DNA from: Flavimaribacter sp039888615
GTDB taxonomy: Bacteria; Pseudomonadota; Alphaproteobacteria; Rhizobiales; Rhizobiaceae
Assembly (NCBI GenBank): GCA_039888615.1
Contig: JBDQQS010000030.1
Reading direction: 5' to 3' (one strand)
Length of the DNA stretch: 28,039 nucleotides
Positions 1-9,123 of this stretch are shown in pieces. The stretch's first letter is position 1; each line of letters starts with the position of its first letter. The notes beneath the pieces are model-generated. The model was given only the letters and a program-made list of their open reading frames with translations, ran no database searches and had not been told where the DNA came from. The position numbers and the translations under genes are program-made.

Positions 1-35
1 GATCCGAACTTGTGAGAAACTCACTGTGATCATCC

Positions 36-881
36 ATGGAGCTACTCCGTGAGAAAATACATCTCGAACGGACTCGCAGATCACAAACCTACCGGAAAGG
101 TGGGGTCAAAACACCGCTTACGATCGAAAACAACAAGACCGCCGTTTTCTGGCTCGCCGGCACCTCCAAGGCCGTGAAGAAGACCCGCAACCAGCGCAAC
201 ATCCCGTCGAACGGCGAACGCAAGAAGTTCGAGGTCGATCTCGAGACCTGGGTCGCTTTCGACACGGTCGAGGAATACGACGTCGACCGCATGACCGTGG
301 ACGAAAAGGAAGTCGTCTACGAGAGCGGCGCGAACGCACTCGGCCGCGCGACCGACATCGAGGTTTACGCCAAGATGGCGGAAGCCCACACCGACGCGCA
401 TATCGACTTTTCCTCCGGCGCCTTCACCGCCGCCAATGCGCTCACGCTCTGCAAGATGCTTCAGGAGGACAAGGTGTCCTGGAACGGCGAGGTCTATTGC
501 GGCCTGCCGCCGCTGCAGTGGAACCAGTTGCTCGCCAACAAGGTGGTGAACTCGGCCGATCACGTCGGGCCGGATCTGCCCTTCGTCAAGGCGACGGACA
601 CGCGCTTCTGGAACGGAGTGAACTGGTTTCTCTTCGTCGAGGAGGAGGCGGAAGATCTCTATCCCGTACCGGGCGCCAACCAGCAGGACCTCTTCATCTG
701 GCACAGATCAGCCATGGGGTGGGGCAACAACACGGATCTCCGCGTGATCCCGCAATGGGACAATTACGAGGACTGGTGGACGATCAACATGCAGGCGAAG
801 GGCGCCGCCACGACCCTGCAGGAAGGCAATGGCGTGAAGCGCTTCACCACCTCCACCGATTCCGAAATCGAAATCGTCTGA
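36..881 (+). CDS. Phage major capsid protein
   Basis: This is probably the shell protein of the virion. The 281-residue product resembles the capsid family common in podovirus-like prophages of Rhizobiales (Phage_capsid_2 type). An N-terminal Tyr-Arg-Lys-Gly-Gly segment is followed by a beta-rich 'AVFWLAGTSKAVKK' stretch, a 'GANALGRATD' helix near residue 100, and a C-terminal 'LFIWHRSAMGWG' motif. Position agrees: it sits first in the structural operon, just ahead of the tail-tube genes. The ATG at 36 is the first in-frame start after a stop at 27-29, and no clear ribosome binding site precedes it. The first 16 residues are unusually basic for this family, so the true start or the extreme N terminus may be altered. 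The family call rests on memory of related proteins. Confidence 0.8.
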   Translation: MELLREKIHLERTRRSQTYRKGGVKTPLTIENNKTAVFWLAGTSKAVKKTRNQRNIPSNGERKKFEVDLETWVAFDTVEEYDVDRMTVDEKEVVYESGANALGRATDIEVYAKMAEAHTDAHIDFSSGAFTAANALTLCKMLQEDKVSWNGEVYCGLPPLQWNQLLANKVVNSADHVGPDLPFVKATDTRFWNGVNWFLFVEEEAEDLYPVPGANQQDLFIWHRSAMGWGNNTDLRVIPQWDNYEDWWTINMQAKGAATTLQEGNGVKRFTTSTDSEIEIV

Positions 882-896
882 CAGGAAGGAAAGACC

Positions 897-1166
897 ATGA
901 ACCTGAAGGGCTTCAAGACCATCACCCATATCGGCACCACGACCGGGGCCGCCGGCTCCAACCGCGCGCTGCACGCCTATCTCACCAACGACGACGCGGC
1001 GGCCGTCGAGACCTCCGACTATTTCAACGACCTGTCGGATCGGCTGAAGGTCGGCGACATCATTCTGGCGTCGCTGGATCTCGACGGATCGCCGGCGCTG
1101 AAAAACTACATCGTCACCGACATCACCTCCGGCGCGGTGACGATCGCCGCGCAGACCGTGGCGTGA
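897..1166 (+). CDS. Small head-associated phage protein of unknown function
   Basis: This 89-residue acidic protein lies directly after the capsid gene. A good ribosome binding site (GGAAGGAAAG) stands a few bases before the ATG. The sequence has a 'YFNDLSDRLKVGDIIL' segment and a terminal 'YIVTDITSGAVTIAAQTV' beta pattern. Both recall short beta-rich proteins often found after podovirus capsid genes, which may decorate the head or connect it to the tail. I cannot assign a defined family. It is probably co-transcribed with the capsid and tail-tube genes. Confidence 0.7.
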   Translation: MNLKGFKTITHIGTTTGAAGSNRALHAYLTNDDAAAVETSDYFNDLSDRLKVGDIILASLDLDGSPALKNYIVTDITSGAVTIAAQTVA

Positions 1167-1214
1167 TCGATCCGGCTCCGGCTTCGGCCGGGGCCGCTTT
1201 TCCGAGGCTGACCC

Positions 1215-1838
1215 ATGGCGCTGCTCACCCATCTCGACGTCGTCAACGCCGCCTGCGCCCGGATCGGCGCGGAGCCGATCGAGGATTTCGACGACGATCT
1301 CGGCGGCGGACAGGCCGCCTCACTCGTTTACGAGGAGATCGTCAGGTTTAATCTCGGGATTTACCGGTTTTCCTGGGCGACGACGATCAGGCCTCTGTCG
1401 ATGCTGACCAACGCCACGCCTTTCACCGGCTGGGATTACGTGTACGAGTTGCCGGCCGAACGGCTGGGCCCGCCGCTCTACATCACCGACGACATCACCT
1501 GTCCGGATGCGCGTTTCAGCCGCTATACGCTTGTCGGCAGCACGGTGCATTCCGACGCCGAGGCGTTGTTCGCCGCGATCAAGTTTCTGCCCGATCCGCA
1601 TCTCTGGAGCGCGACGTTTCTGTCCGCCACGGTGACGGCGCTCGCTTCCGATCTTTCCTATGCGCTCGCGAACGACCGGCAGGGCAAGGAGACCCTGTAC
1701 CGCGAAGCCTATGGCGCGCCTTCGGAGATGTTTCGCGGCGGCAAGATGGGCGCGGCGATCCGCGAGGACGGGCAGGCGACGCCGCCGCGAAAGCCCGACT
1801 ATGACAACAACCCACTGACGCGCGCCTGGTTGAGCTGA
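1215..1838 (+). CDS. Tail tubular protein A (T7 gp11-like)
   Basis: The 207-residue protein should form the adaptor ring between portal and tail nozzle in short-tailed phages. The N terminus, 'VVNAACARIGAEPIEDFDDD', is typical of tail tubular protein A: a helix that begins a count of small genes and residues such as Ile-Gly-x-x-Pro. It continues with 'FNLGIYRFSWATTIRPL', matching the family's conserved segment on the incoming strand near an Arg-Phe-Ser-Trp-Ala core. Length fits T7 gp11 (about 200 residues). The stop overlaps the start of the next gene by one base (TGATG), indicating translational coupling with tail tube protein B. Confidence 0.85.
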   Translation: MALLTHLDVVNAACARIGAEPIEDFDDDLGGGQAASLVYEEIVRFNLGIYRFSWATTIRPLSMLTNATPFTGWDYVYELPAERLGPPLYITDDITCPDARFSRYTLVGSTVHSDAEALFAAIKFLPDPHLWSATFLSATVTALASDLSYALANDRQGKETLYREAYGAPSEMFRGGKMGAAIREDGQATPPRKPDYDNNPLTRAWLS

Positions 1839-3868
1839 TGGTCGCGAGCCCCGGAACACTTCAAAGCAGTTTCACCTCCGGCGAGCACGACCCGCATCTG
1901 GGCGATCGCGACGAGCTGAAATACTACAACACCGGCGCGTCTTACGCCGCCAATGTGGAGATCATCCCGCAGGGCGGGTTTCGCGTGAGGGCCGGCCTGC
2001 GCGACATCGGCGAACTGCAATCGGACGCCGCACGGCTGTTTTCCTTCACCGCGTCCGACGGCTCGGCCTATGACATCGTGCTGGGGCCCGGCGCGGCCGA
2101 AGCCTGGGGCGAGGCGGGCAAGCTCCAGACATTCTCGACGAACGTCACCGCCGACATGCTGGGGGAGATAGATGCCGCGCAGCAGCTCGACACCATGATC
2201 CTGTTTCACCGGGAGCTGGAACCGGAGCGGATCAAGCATGAGGGCGAAACCAGCTGGTCAGTCGATAAAGCGCCGCTCGAGGATATTCCGACTTACGACT
2301 ATGGCGATGACTACGAAAACGGGGTTTCTGCCGCCTGGCATCTCGAATTTGTCGGACTTGTAACCGGATCTGTTTTCAACCTGACGATCAGCAACCAGGA
2401 AACCGAGTCGATCAGCTGGGATACGGATACGGCTGTTACCGAAGCGGCGATACAGGCGGCAATCGACGAACTTCCGAATGTCGGAGAAGGCGTCACCGTC
2501 AGCACGCTGAGCGACCGAAAGTTCCGGATCGAATTCAACGGCGACGACAATCTGGGCGACGACTGGGCGGTTTCCGGCACGGTGATCAACAAGTCGGACG
2601 CCGCAGTCATCGCCTTCAAGAAAAGGGTTGGCGTTGCTCCGGGTGAAGCTGTGATTTCTGACGATCGTGGCTGGCCATCCTGCGGCACCTTCTATTCGCA
2701 GCGGCTGATCATGGGCGGGCTCGGTTCTCTGCCCAATGCCTGGATGATGAGCACGGTCGGCGACTACTACAATTTCGACGACCGGTTCACGGAGGCCAAC
2801 GGGCCGGCGCTGATCCCGATGGACGTGAAAGGCGGCGAGCGGATCCTGCAGATCGTGAAGGGCCGGAACCTGCAGTTCTTCACAACGGAAGCGGAATACT
2901 GGCTGGCCGAACGGACGCTCTCCAAGACCGAAGCGCCCAATCATGTGGAGGCGAGCCGGCACGGAACCCGGCCCGGCGTGCCGATCGTCGAGAACGAGGG
3001 CGCTGCGGTTTTTGCCTATGGCGATGGCGGCGTGCTGGGCGAGTTTCGATATCTCGACACGGCCGGCAATTTCCAGTCGCTCGATATCTCGCTGCTGGCC
3101 TCGCACCTGATTGACGGGGTGAAGGATCTGGCCCAGCGGCCTGCCGCGCACTCCACCGACGGCAACATGCTCGCCGTCGTCAAGGATGACGGCTCGGCGC
3201 TGCAGTCGACATTGCTGCGCCAGCAGGATGTCACCGCCTTTTCGCGGCTCGAGACGGACGGGACGTTTCATGCGGTTTGCCGCAACGGCCGCAAGGAGAT
3301 CTCGTGGATCGTCGAGCGGCCGGGCGGCATGCGCCTGGAACGGACGGAAAGCGGCCTTTTGCTGGACGAGGCCTACAGCCAGACCTTCGACACCGAAACG
3401 GACACGATACCGAATCTCGCGCGATTCAATGGCCGTGAGGTCTGGTGTATCGCCGATGATCATGTGCTTGGTCCCTATTCGGTCACCGGCGGTTCGATCG
3501 CGCTGCCGGTCGCTGTTTTGGAAGCGACGGTCGGCACCTGGAAGCCGCCGGTTGTCACGACACTGCCGCCGTCGCGCCGCATCGGGCCGAACATCGTGAT
3601 GAAGCGCAAGGCGCGCATTCATTCGGTGGTGATTTCCGTGCTCGACACCACGTCGATTGCCATTGCTGCGAATGGCGGGTCGGTGAAAGACATCGATCTG
3701 ATCCGCTACGGCGCGGAGGCCGACGTGCCGGAGCTGCAGGCTCCCTATTCCGGACAGCTGAAGATCCGGGGCCTGCGCGGCTACGAGGACGAGCCGACGA
3801 TTACCATCAGCCAGGTGCGGCCGGGCCGGATGACGGTGCGCTCGGTCACGCTATCGGCGCGGCTCTGA
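1838..3868 (+). CDS. Tail tubular protein B / tail nozzle (T7 gp12-like)
   Basis: The 676-residue protein is likely the tail nozzle through which DNA leaves the particle. The N terminus 'LQSSFTSGEHDPHLGDRDEL' followed by a Tyr-Tyr-Asn-Thr-Gly motif and 'GGFRVRAGLR' is characteristic of nozzle proteins, where a similar 'F..GE.SP...GR.D' opening is found. A later region ('QRLIMGGLGSLPNAWMMST' followed by 'GDYYNFDD') matches the family's propeller-like core. Residues about 160-245 form an extra beta domain with 'LTISNQETESISWDTDTAVT', a possible insertion. It starts on the last base of the tail tube A stop codon. Confidence 0.85.
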   Translation: MVASPGTLQSSFTSGEHDPHLGDRDELKYYNTGASYAANVEIIPQGGFRVRAGLRDIGELQSDAARLFSFTASDGSAYDIVLGPGAAEAWGEAGKLQTFSTNVTADMLGEIDAAQQLDTMILFHRELEPERIKHEGETSWSVDKAPLEDIPTYDYGDDYENGVSAAWHLEFVGLVTGSVFNLTISNQETESISWDTDTAVTEAAIQAAIDELPNVGEGVTVSTLSDRKFRIEFNGDDNLGDDWAVSGTVINKSDAAVIAFKKRVGVAPGEAVISDDRGWPSCGTFYSQRLIMGGLGSLPNAWMMSTVGDYYNFDDRFTEANGPALIPMDVKGGERILQIVKGRNLQFFTTEAEYWLAERTLSKTEAPNHVEASRHGTRPGVPIVENEGAAVFAYGDGGVLGEFRYLDTAGNFQSLDISLLASHLIDGVKDLAQRPAAHSTDGNMLAVVKDDGSALQSTLLRQQDVTAFSRLETDGTFHAVCRNGRKEISWIVERPGGMRLERTESGLLLDEAYSQTFDTETDTIPNLARFNGREVWCIADDHVLGPYSVTGGSIALPVAVLEATVGTWKPPVVTTLPPSRRIGPNIVMKRKARIHSVVISVLDTTSIAIAANGGSVKDIDLIRYGAEADVPELQAPYSGQLKIRGLRGYEDEPTITISQVRPGRMTVRSVTLSARL

Positions 3869-3878
3869 GGGGGTAAAT

Positions 3879-4391
3879 ATGGAACTGGCGGTGGCGGCGT
3901 TGGGAAGCGTGTTGACGGGCGGTGGTGCGATGGCGGGCGCGGCCTCGACAGCGCTTACCGTGCTGCAGGGCGTCGGCACGGTCGTTTCCGTGCTCGGTAC
4001 GCTTGGCGCGGGCGCGGCGGCTGCAGCCCAGGCGAATGCGCAGGCCGATGTGGCGATGCTTGAAGCGGGGCAGGAACAGAACCAGCAGATCCACCGGTCG
4101 ATCCAGATGAAGCAGGAGCTGGCGCGCGTGCTCGGCGAGAACGATGTTGCATTCGCCGCCGCCGGGATCGACGTTTCCGGCGGCATCGCCGCGAGCGCGG
4201 CCACGACGGCGAAGAAGCGCGCCGCACAGGAAATTTCCATCGACCGGCGGGACAGTGAGTTCCGCAAATCCGTGCTCGGCTCGCAGGCGCGGAACCTGCG
4301 GAAGAAGGCAAGCGCGACACAGGGCGGCGCGCTGCTTGGAGCAATTGGATCGGTCGCCGACTTCGGCATTGACCTTGTGGACCGGGGCTGA
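3879..4391 (+). CDS. Internal virion / ejection protein (T7 gp14-like)
   Basis: The 170-residue protein has an Ala/Gly-rich hydrophobic N terminus (residues about 4-50) followed by a charged helical part with 'AQANAQADVAMLEAGQEQN' and a C-terminal hydrophobic stretch 'GGALLGAIGSVADFGIDLV'. This composition, small size and place between the nozzle and two large ejection proteins fit the gp14 position of T7, whose product forms the outer-membrane part of the ejection channel. A GAGGGGG-like ribosome binding site lies just before the ATG. Two bases separate its stop from the next gene. The role is inferred from position and composition, not from clear homology. Confidence 0.7.
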   Translation: MELAVAALGSVLTGGGAMAGAASTALTVLQGVGTVVSVLGTLGAGAAAAAQANAQADVAMLEAGQEQNQQIHRSIQMKQELARVLGENDVAFAAAGIDVSGGIAASAATTAKKRAAQEISIDRRDSEFRKSVLGSQARNLRKKASATQGGALLGAIGSVADFGIDLVDRG

Positions 4392-4393
4392 CG

Positions 4394-7234
4394 ATGGCGA
4401 ACCGCCAGACGGGCGATCCCGGCAGGATCCAGACCTTCACCGGCGTGGCGCGGATCCGCACCGATGTTCCTTCGTTCGCTGTGGATACCGGCCAGACCTG
4501 GCGCGCCGTGGCGGCGATCGGCGCGGGCTTTGCGCAAAAGCTCGGCAGGCTGGCCGACGAGGCGGCGGGGCGGGAAGCGGAGCTGAAGGGCATCGGCGTT
4601 GGCGAGGCCGCAGCCGCAAGCACGCTGCAGAAACGCCAGACCGATGCAGCCGCGGCGACCCGCGCCGGAGCTAAACCCTATCGCGCCGGCGACCCGGTGG
4701 CGACCGACCTGCCGGATCATGCGCGGGCCTTTCTGAATGCGGTCGCTTCCGACGAAAGCGCCGGCAGCTACACCGTTCGCTATACGCCGGCGGGCGGCGC
4801 GGAGTTTGCCGATCTGACCCGGCATCCGGCGATTTTCGAGCCGACAAAGGACGGCAGGAGATCATCCGCCGCCGGGCGCTACCAGATCACCAAAACGACA
4901 TGGGATCGGCTTGGCGGCGGTTCCTTCGACGCGGTTAGCCAAGACCGGGCCGCATGGCGTCTGGCGCAGGAGGACTACCGGGCAGTGACCGGCCGCGACC
5001 TCTCGGCCGACCTCAAATCGGGCGGGCTGACGACCGGAATTGTCAACGCTCTGAAAGGCACCTGGCAAGCCTTCGAGACGAACCAGAGCAACTATGTGGC
5101 GACCTACCGATCGAGCCTCGAGCGCTTCCGTTCGATCGAGACGCCGCCGGCGCGACAGGTCCGGTTTGACGGGCCAAACCCTCCGGAGGAGAAGCCGCTT
5201 TCGACAACGCCGCTGGCGCTTCGCCGCGACGGGACGGTGCGCGGCGAGCATTTCGACCGGGCGGCGATCAACGCCTATAGCTGGCGCATCCAGCAGGCGC
5301 TTTCCGACGAGCTGTTGCAGAACTGGATCGACAATGGCGACGATCCGCAGGCCTTCAGCGGACGCGCGGCAGAGATCCGCGAACAGTATCTGAACGACGC
5401 GTCGATGCAGGATCCGCGGCTGAGCGAGATCTTCGAGAAGAATTTCGCTGACCGGATGCAGACCTATTCCCGCGATGTGCTGGTGCGCCAGGAGGGCCGG
5501 CTGCGCGCCGAAGAGGTGCAGGCCGCCAATGACGGGATCGACGCGCAGACACGCGATATCGAAAAACAGGCTTATCTGCTTGGCGCGAGCCCGGAAGGCG
5601 ACGCAATTCTCGCCGGTCAGCTCGAGCGCGCCGGCCGGGCGATCGATGGCTCGGTGGCGCAGGGCATCCTGACGCCGGCCGCCGCCGCCGCGAAAAAGGA
5701 CGCGCTGGCCGAGAGCGCCGCCAATGCGCGCATACGCGGTGTGTTCGACGCGCTGGACAGTCCGGAAAAGCAGGAAGCACTCGCGCTTGGCCTGATGGAA
5801 GAGTGGGCGGATGGCAAGGGGCCGCTGAAGGACTTCGGCTACGGGCAGGTGAAAGCGCTGTCGGACACGCTCTATCGCGACGCGCGGGCGGCGCGGAACC
5901 GCGACAGCGCGGAACAGCGCTTGGAGCAGGCGCGGGTAATCCGGTTTTTCGAGGACGATATCGCCTCCTATGCGGCGACCGGCAAGGGCCTCGATATGTC
6001 CGAACTCGGTTACGAGGCGGACGATATCGTCAATCTCATCGGCCGCGAGAAGGCGGCCGAGATCCTGCAGAAACGGCATCTTGCGGAAAAGACCTGGGAC
6101 GCCGTCAACGGCATGGATCTGCAGCCGGAAGCCGACATCATCGCCCGGCTGGAAACGCTCAAACCGCAGGGCGGCGAGGAAGGCTATCTGGAAGCGCTGC
6201 AGATCTGGCAGCAGGCGACGACGCGGGCGCAAGGTGTGATCAAGCAACGGCAGGCCGACCCGCTGGGACAGGCCGACGCCGGCGGGGCGATCGAGCTGCA
6301 GCCGATCGACGCTTCGAGCACGGAGAGCCTGCAGACGAGCCTGCAGCTGAGGCGCGACCAGGCGCGCGCCGTCTCCGATCTTTACGGGACGCCCTTGACC
6401 GTGTTCCGGCCGGCGGAGCGGGCGGCCTTCATTCGCGCCATGACCGACCAGCCGACGGTGATCCCGGAATTCGCCGTGGCCGTTCGTGATGCGTTCGGCG
6501 ATGCGGCGCCTGCCGTGCTTTCGGAAGTGAGCGAGCAAGGGCCGATGCTTGCCCATGTCGCCGGCATTGCCGCGGCAAGCGGCGACGGCAGCGTGGCGGT
6601 GGATGTGTCGCGGGTGCTGGAAGTCCGCAAGGCAGGAGCCTACAAGATCAAGATGCCCTCGGCCGACCGCTTTGCGCAGGCCGCCCATGCCGTGACGGCC
6701 GAAGCGCTGACGGCGCTACCGAAGACGCGCGGCGCGGTGCTGGAGACGGCGGCGCTGCTGTTCGAGCAGGCGGCGAATACGCAAGGCTTCGACCCGTCAA
6801 AGGTGGGCGAAGAGGGCAGCGAAGCCAACAGCGCGTACAAGTCAGCGCTTAACCGGGCGCTGGGCGCGCGCGCAATCAATGGCCGGCAGTTTGGCGGCGT
6901 GACGGAGGTGAACGGCGCAATGACGATCGCGCCGCACGACATGCCGGCGGAAGACCTGCAGCGGCTGGTCCAGTCGCTGTCCGCCGAGGATCTGGCGATG
7001 ATGCCGGAAATCGGCACGGCGAACGGCGTTGCGATCAAGCTGCGCGATATCCGCTCGGCGCATCTGGTCGCGGTCGGCGAGGGCGAATACTACCTGGCGC
7101 TGGGCGATCCGGAATCGGACGATCCGCGCTATCTGCAGACGCCGCAAGGCGGCATTTACCGCTTCGACGCAAGGGCGCTTTACGACGCCAAGGGCCGCGA
7201 CATTGGCTTCCAGTGGCGGGACCTGCTTCCGTGA
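4394..7234 (+). CDS. Large internal virion protein with lambda-lysozyme-like transglycosylase domain
   Basis: The 946-residue protein probably enters the cell envelope during infection and opens peptidoglycan locally. Residues about 110-245 resemble the lambda R lysozyme/transglycosylase family (COG4678): 'AFLNAVASDESAG' with a likely catalytic Glu, 'RHPAIFEPT', then 'SSAAGRYQITKTTWDRLGG' near residue 157. The remainder is long, helical and Gln/Ala-rich, as in T7 gp15/gp16 ejection proteins. In T7 the lytic domain is at the N terminus of the last, largest ejection protein (gp16); here it is in the first large one, so the roles may be shuffled. The gene follows its neighbour by two bases and its stop overlaps the next start. 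Confidence 0.78.
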   Translation: MANRQTGDPGRIQTFTGVARIRTDVPSFAVDTGQTWRAVAAIGAGFAQKLGRLADEAAGREAELKGIGVGEAAAASTLQKRQTDAAAATRAGAKPYRAGDPVATDLPDHARAFLNAVASDESAGSYTVRYTPAGGAEFADLTRHPAIFEPTKDGRRSSAAGRYQITKTTWDRLGGGSFDAVSQDRAAWRLAQEDYRAVTGRDLSADLKSGGLTTGIVNALKGTWQAFETNQSNYVATYRSSLERFRSIETPPARQVRFDGPNPPEEKPLSTTPLALRRDGTVRGEHFDRAAINAYSWRIQQALSDELLQNWIDNGDDPQAFSGRAAEIREQYLNDASMQDPRLSEIFEKNFADRMQTYSRDVLVRQEGRLRAEEVQAANDGIDAQTRDIEKQAYLLGASPEGDAILAGQLERAGRAIDGSVAQGILTPAAAAAKKDALAESAANARIRGVFDALDSPEKQEALALGLMEEWADGKGPLKDFGYGQVKALSDTLYRDARAARNRDSAEQRLEQARVIRFFEDDIASYAATGKGLDMSELGYEADDIVNLIGREKAAEILQKRHLAEKTWDAVNGMDLQPEADIIARLETLKPQGGEEGYLEALQIWQQATTRAQGVIKQRQADPLGQADAGGAIELQPIDASSTESLQTSLQLRRDQARAVSDLYGTPLTVFRPAERAAFIRAMTDQPTVIPEFAVAVRDAFGDAAPAVLSEVSEQGPMLAHVAGIAAASGDGSVAVDVSRVLEVRKAGAYKIKMPSADRFAQAAHAVTAEALTALPKTRGAVLETAALLFEQAANTQGFDPSKVGEEGSEANSAYKSALNRALGARAINGRQFGGVTEVNGAMTIAPHDMPAEDLQRLVQSLSAEDLAMMPEIGTANGVAIKLRDIRSAHLVAVGEGEYYLALGDPESDDPRYLQTPQGGIYRFDARALYDAKGRDIGFQWRDLLP

Positions 7235-9123
7235 GTTTCATCTACGAGCAGCCGCGACCGGCCGGCCGGCTGACATTCGCCGGCGGCGAGGCGGATCTCG
7301 GCTCGATCTTCGACGCGGCGTATCAAAGCCTGCAATATGTCGACAACGCCACGGGGCGCTACGAGGCAAGCGAGCGGGCCTATGACGGGCGGATCCGCGC
7401 CATCGAGGCGGCGACAGGCCAGCGGCTGGAAAACCCGCTTGTGGCGGCCGACGCCGCGTTTCGCCGGCGCTTTACCGACCCCGATCTCTTCCGGCCGCCA
7501 CGGGACGTTGACCTGAGGGAGTGGAGAAGCTCGCGAGGGCTCGCGAAACTCGTCGACGAAAAGTCAACCGCGTTCACAAGACTTCTTGCCGAACTGGCGG
7601 AAAAATTCCCCGATGCGGCAAAGGCGATCGGCGCGGACCGGCCGGTGGCAGAGGACGCCCGCGCGATCGCCCGTGACGCGGAGCAGCGGTTGGCTGTTCT
7701 TGCCGGCTCGCGCGACGGCGCCGGCAAATGGGCTGCGATGCTGGCGGGCGGCGGGCTGGCCTCTCTTCGCGATCCGATCACCGTCGGTTCGCTGGTCGCT
7801 GGCGGCGGGGCAGGCGGCGCGCGCACCCTGTTTGGCCGCATCCTGACCGTGGCCACGAAAGAGGCGCTGATCAACGCCGGCAGCGAGGCGCTGCTGCAGC
7901 CCTCCGTGCAGGCCTGGCGCAGGGAGGCCGGCCTCGATGCGGGGCTTGACCAGGCGATCCGCAACATCGCGTTTGCAGGTGCTTTCGGCGGCGTGCTGGG
8001 CGCCGGCGGCGCAAGCCTGGCCGAGGGCGGGCGCTTTCTGTTGAAACCGGCGCAGCGCGACGCTGTGGCCGATTCGCTTGCCCGCCAGCCGGACATGCCG
8101 GAACGCACGCGGCAGGCGCTTTCCGGCAATGCTCAGGCCGCGGCGGATCTGCTGTCGCCGGTGAACGAGGACCTGCCGCCGGAGGCGCGCGGGGCTCTCG
8201 CCGCCAAGGCCAGAAGCGACCACGCGGATTTCGCGCGGCCGGAAACGGTCGATCCCGAGATTCACGATCGCGCCGTCTCGAAGGCTGAAAGGGCGATATC
8301 GCAACCCGAGGCGGCGCCGTTTATCGCGGATCCCGATCCGGACCAGGTGGAGCGGATTGTCGGCGCGCTTGCCGGTGGACAGCAAGAGGCCGCGACCGGC
8401 GAGACCGGCCTAGTGTCCTTTCTCATCGCCGAGGGCGGCGTGCGGGATTTTCGTGGCGAGCTGGCGGCGATCGGCGCGGACCAAGTCAACGAACGTTTTC
8501 GTGGCCGGCTGGTGAAGGAAAGCGGCAAGCCGCTGGACCAGGCGCGCGAGGCGGCCGCTGAGGCCGGCTATTTCAACGACCTGTACGGGACGCCTGAGGA
8601 GGCGGTGTCGCAATCAACCGTTCGCGATCTGCTTGATGCGATCGACGGAGAGATGACGACGGCCCGTGACGGCGCGGCGCGCGCCGGGGACGACGCCGAC
8701 CATGTGCGCAATCTCATAGACCAGGTAGCGCGCTATGCCGGCCCTGGCGTTTCTGACGACATCATCATCCGCGCGGCGAAGCTTGTGAACGAGACCGGCG
8801 TGGATCCATTCGACGCGGTGGAGAGCGTGTTCATCGCCGCAGACGAGCGCGCGGGCAAAATGCCCGCCGCCGATTTGCCGCCCGGCTGGAGCGACGCGGA
8901 ACTGGAAGCAGCGTCAACCTCGCGGACCGGAACGCCCGAGCTCGACGGACCGGAGCCGGCGCTCAACGATCCCGACGACTGGCTCGAGGCCGGCGATCTC
9001 GCGGAGCTCGATGAGGATCTGCAGATCCCGTTCGGCGATGGCGTGGCGAGCGTGAAAGCCGTGCTGGTCGACATCGAGCGCGCGGAAACAATGAAAGCGG
9101 TTGTGGAGGCCTGCCGGATATGA
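7231..9123 (+). CDS. Phage internal virion protein of unknown function
   Basis: About 630 residues. I chose the GTG at 7231 because it overlaps the previous stop as GTGA; a further GTG at 7213 would add six residues. The N terminus 'SFIYEQPRPAGRLTFAGGEA' leads into helices. A glycine/alanine-rich hydrophobic region follows (about residues 165-280), with 'WAAMLAGGGLASLRDPITVG' and 'AFAGAFGGVLGAGGASLA', which could insert in a membrane as ejection proteins do. The C-terminal third is acidic. Its stop shares ATGA with the next gene. I see no enzymatic motif; the role is inferred from position within the ejection-protein cluster. Confidence 0.7.
   Translation: MSFIYEQPRPAGRLTFAGGEADLGSIFDAAYQSLQYVDNATGRYEASERAYDGRIRAIEAATGQRLENPLVAADAAFRRRFTDPDLFRPPRDVDLREWRSSRGLAKLVDEKSTAFTRLLAELAEKFPDAAKAIGADRPVAEDARAIARDAEQRLAVLAGSRDGAGKWAAMLAGGGLASLRDPITVGSLVAGGGAGGARTLFGRILTVATKEALINAGSEALLQPSVQAWRREAGLDAGLDQAIRNIAFAGAFGGVLGAGGASLAEGGRFLLKPAQRDAVADSLARQPDMPERTRQALSGNAQAAADLLSPVNEDLPPEARGALAAKARSDHADFARPETVDPEIHDRAVSKAERAISQPEAAPFIADPDPDQVERIVGALAGGQQEAATGETGLVSFLIAEGGVRDFRGELAAIGADQVNERFRGRLVKESGKPLDQAREAAAEAGYFNDLYGTPEEAVSQSTVRDLLDAIDGEMTTARDGAARAGDDADHVRNLIDQVARYAGPGVSDDIIIRAAKLVNETGVDPFDAVESVFIAADERAGKMPAADLPPGWSDAELEAASTSRTGTPELDGPEPALNDPDDWLEAGDLAELDEDLQIPFGDGVASVKAVLVDIERAETMKAVVEACRI

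Noticed and set aside
2258..3622. Long minus-strand open frame opposite the tail nozzle gene
   Set aside because: It is rich in Arg, His and Val with no recognisable pattern and mirrors the codon structure of the high-GC plus-strand gene.
4862..6688. 608-codon minus-strand frame opposite the large ejection protein
   Set aside because: A typical high-GC antisense frame; the plus-strand protein has clear domains and packed operon spacing.
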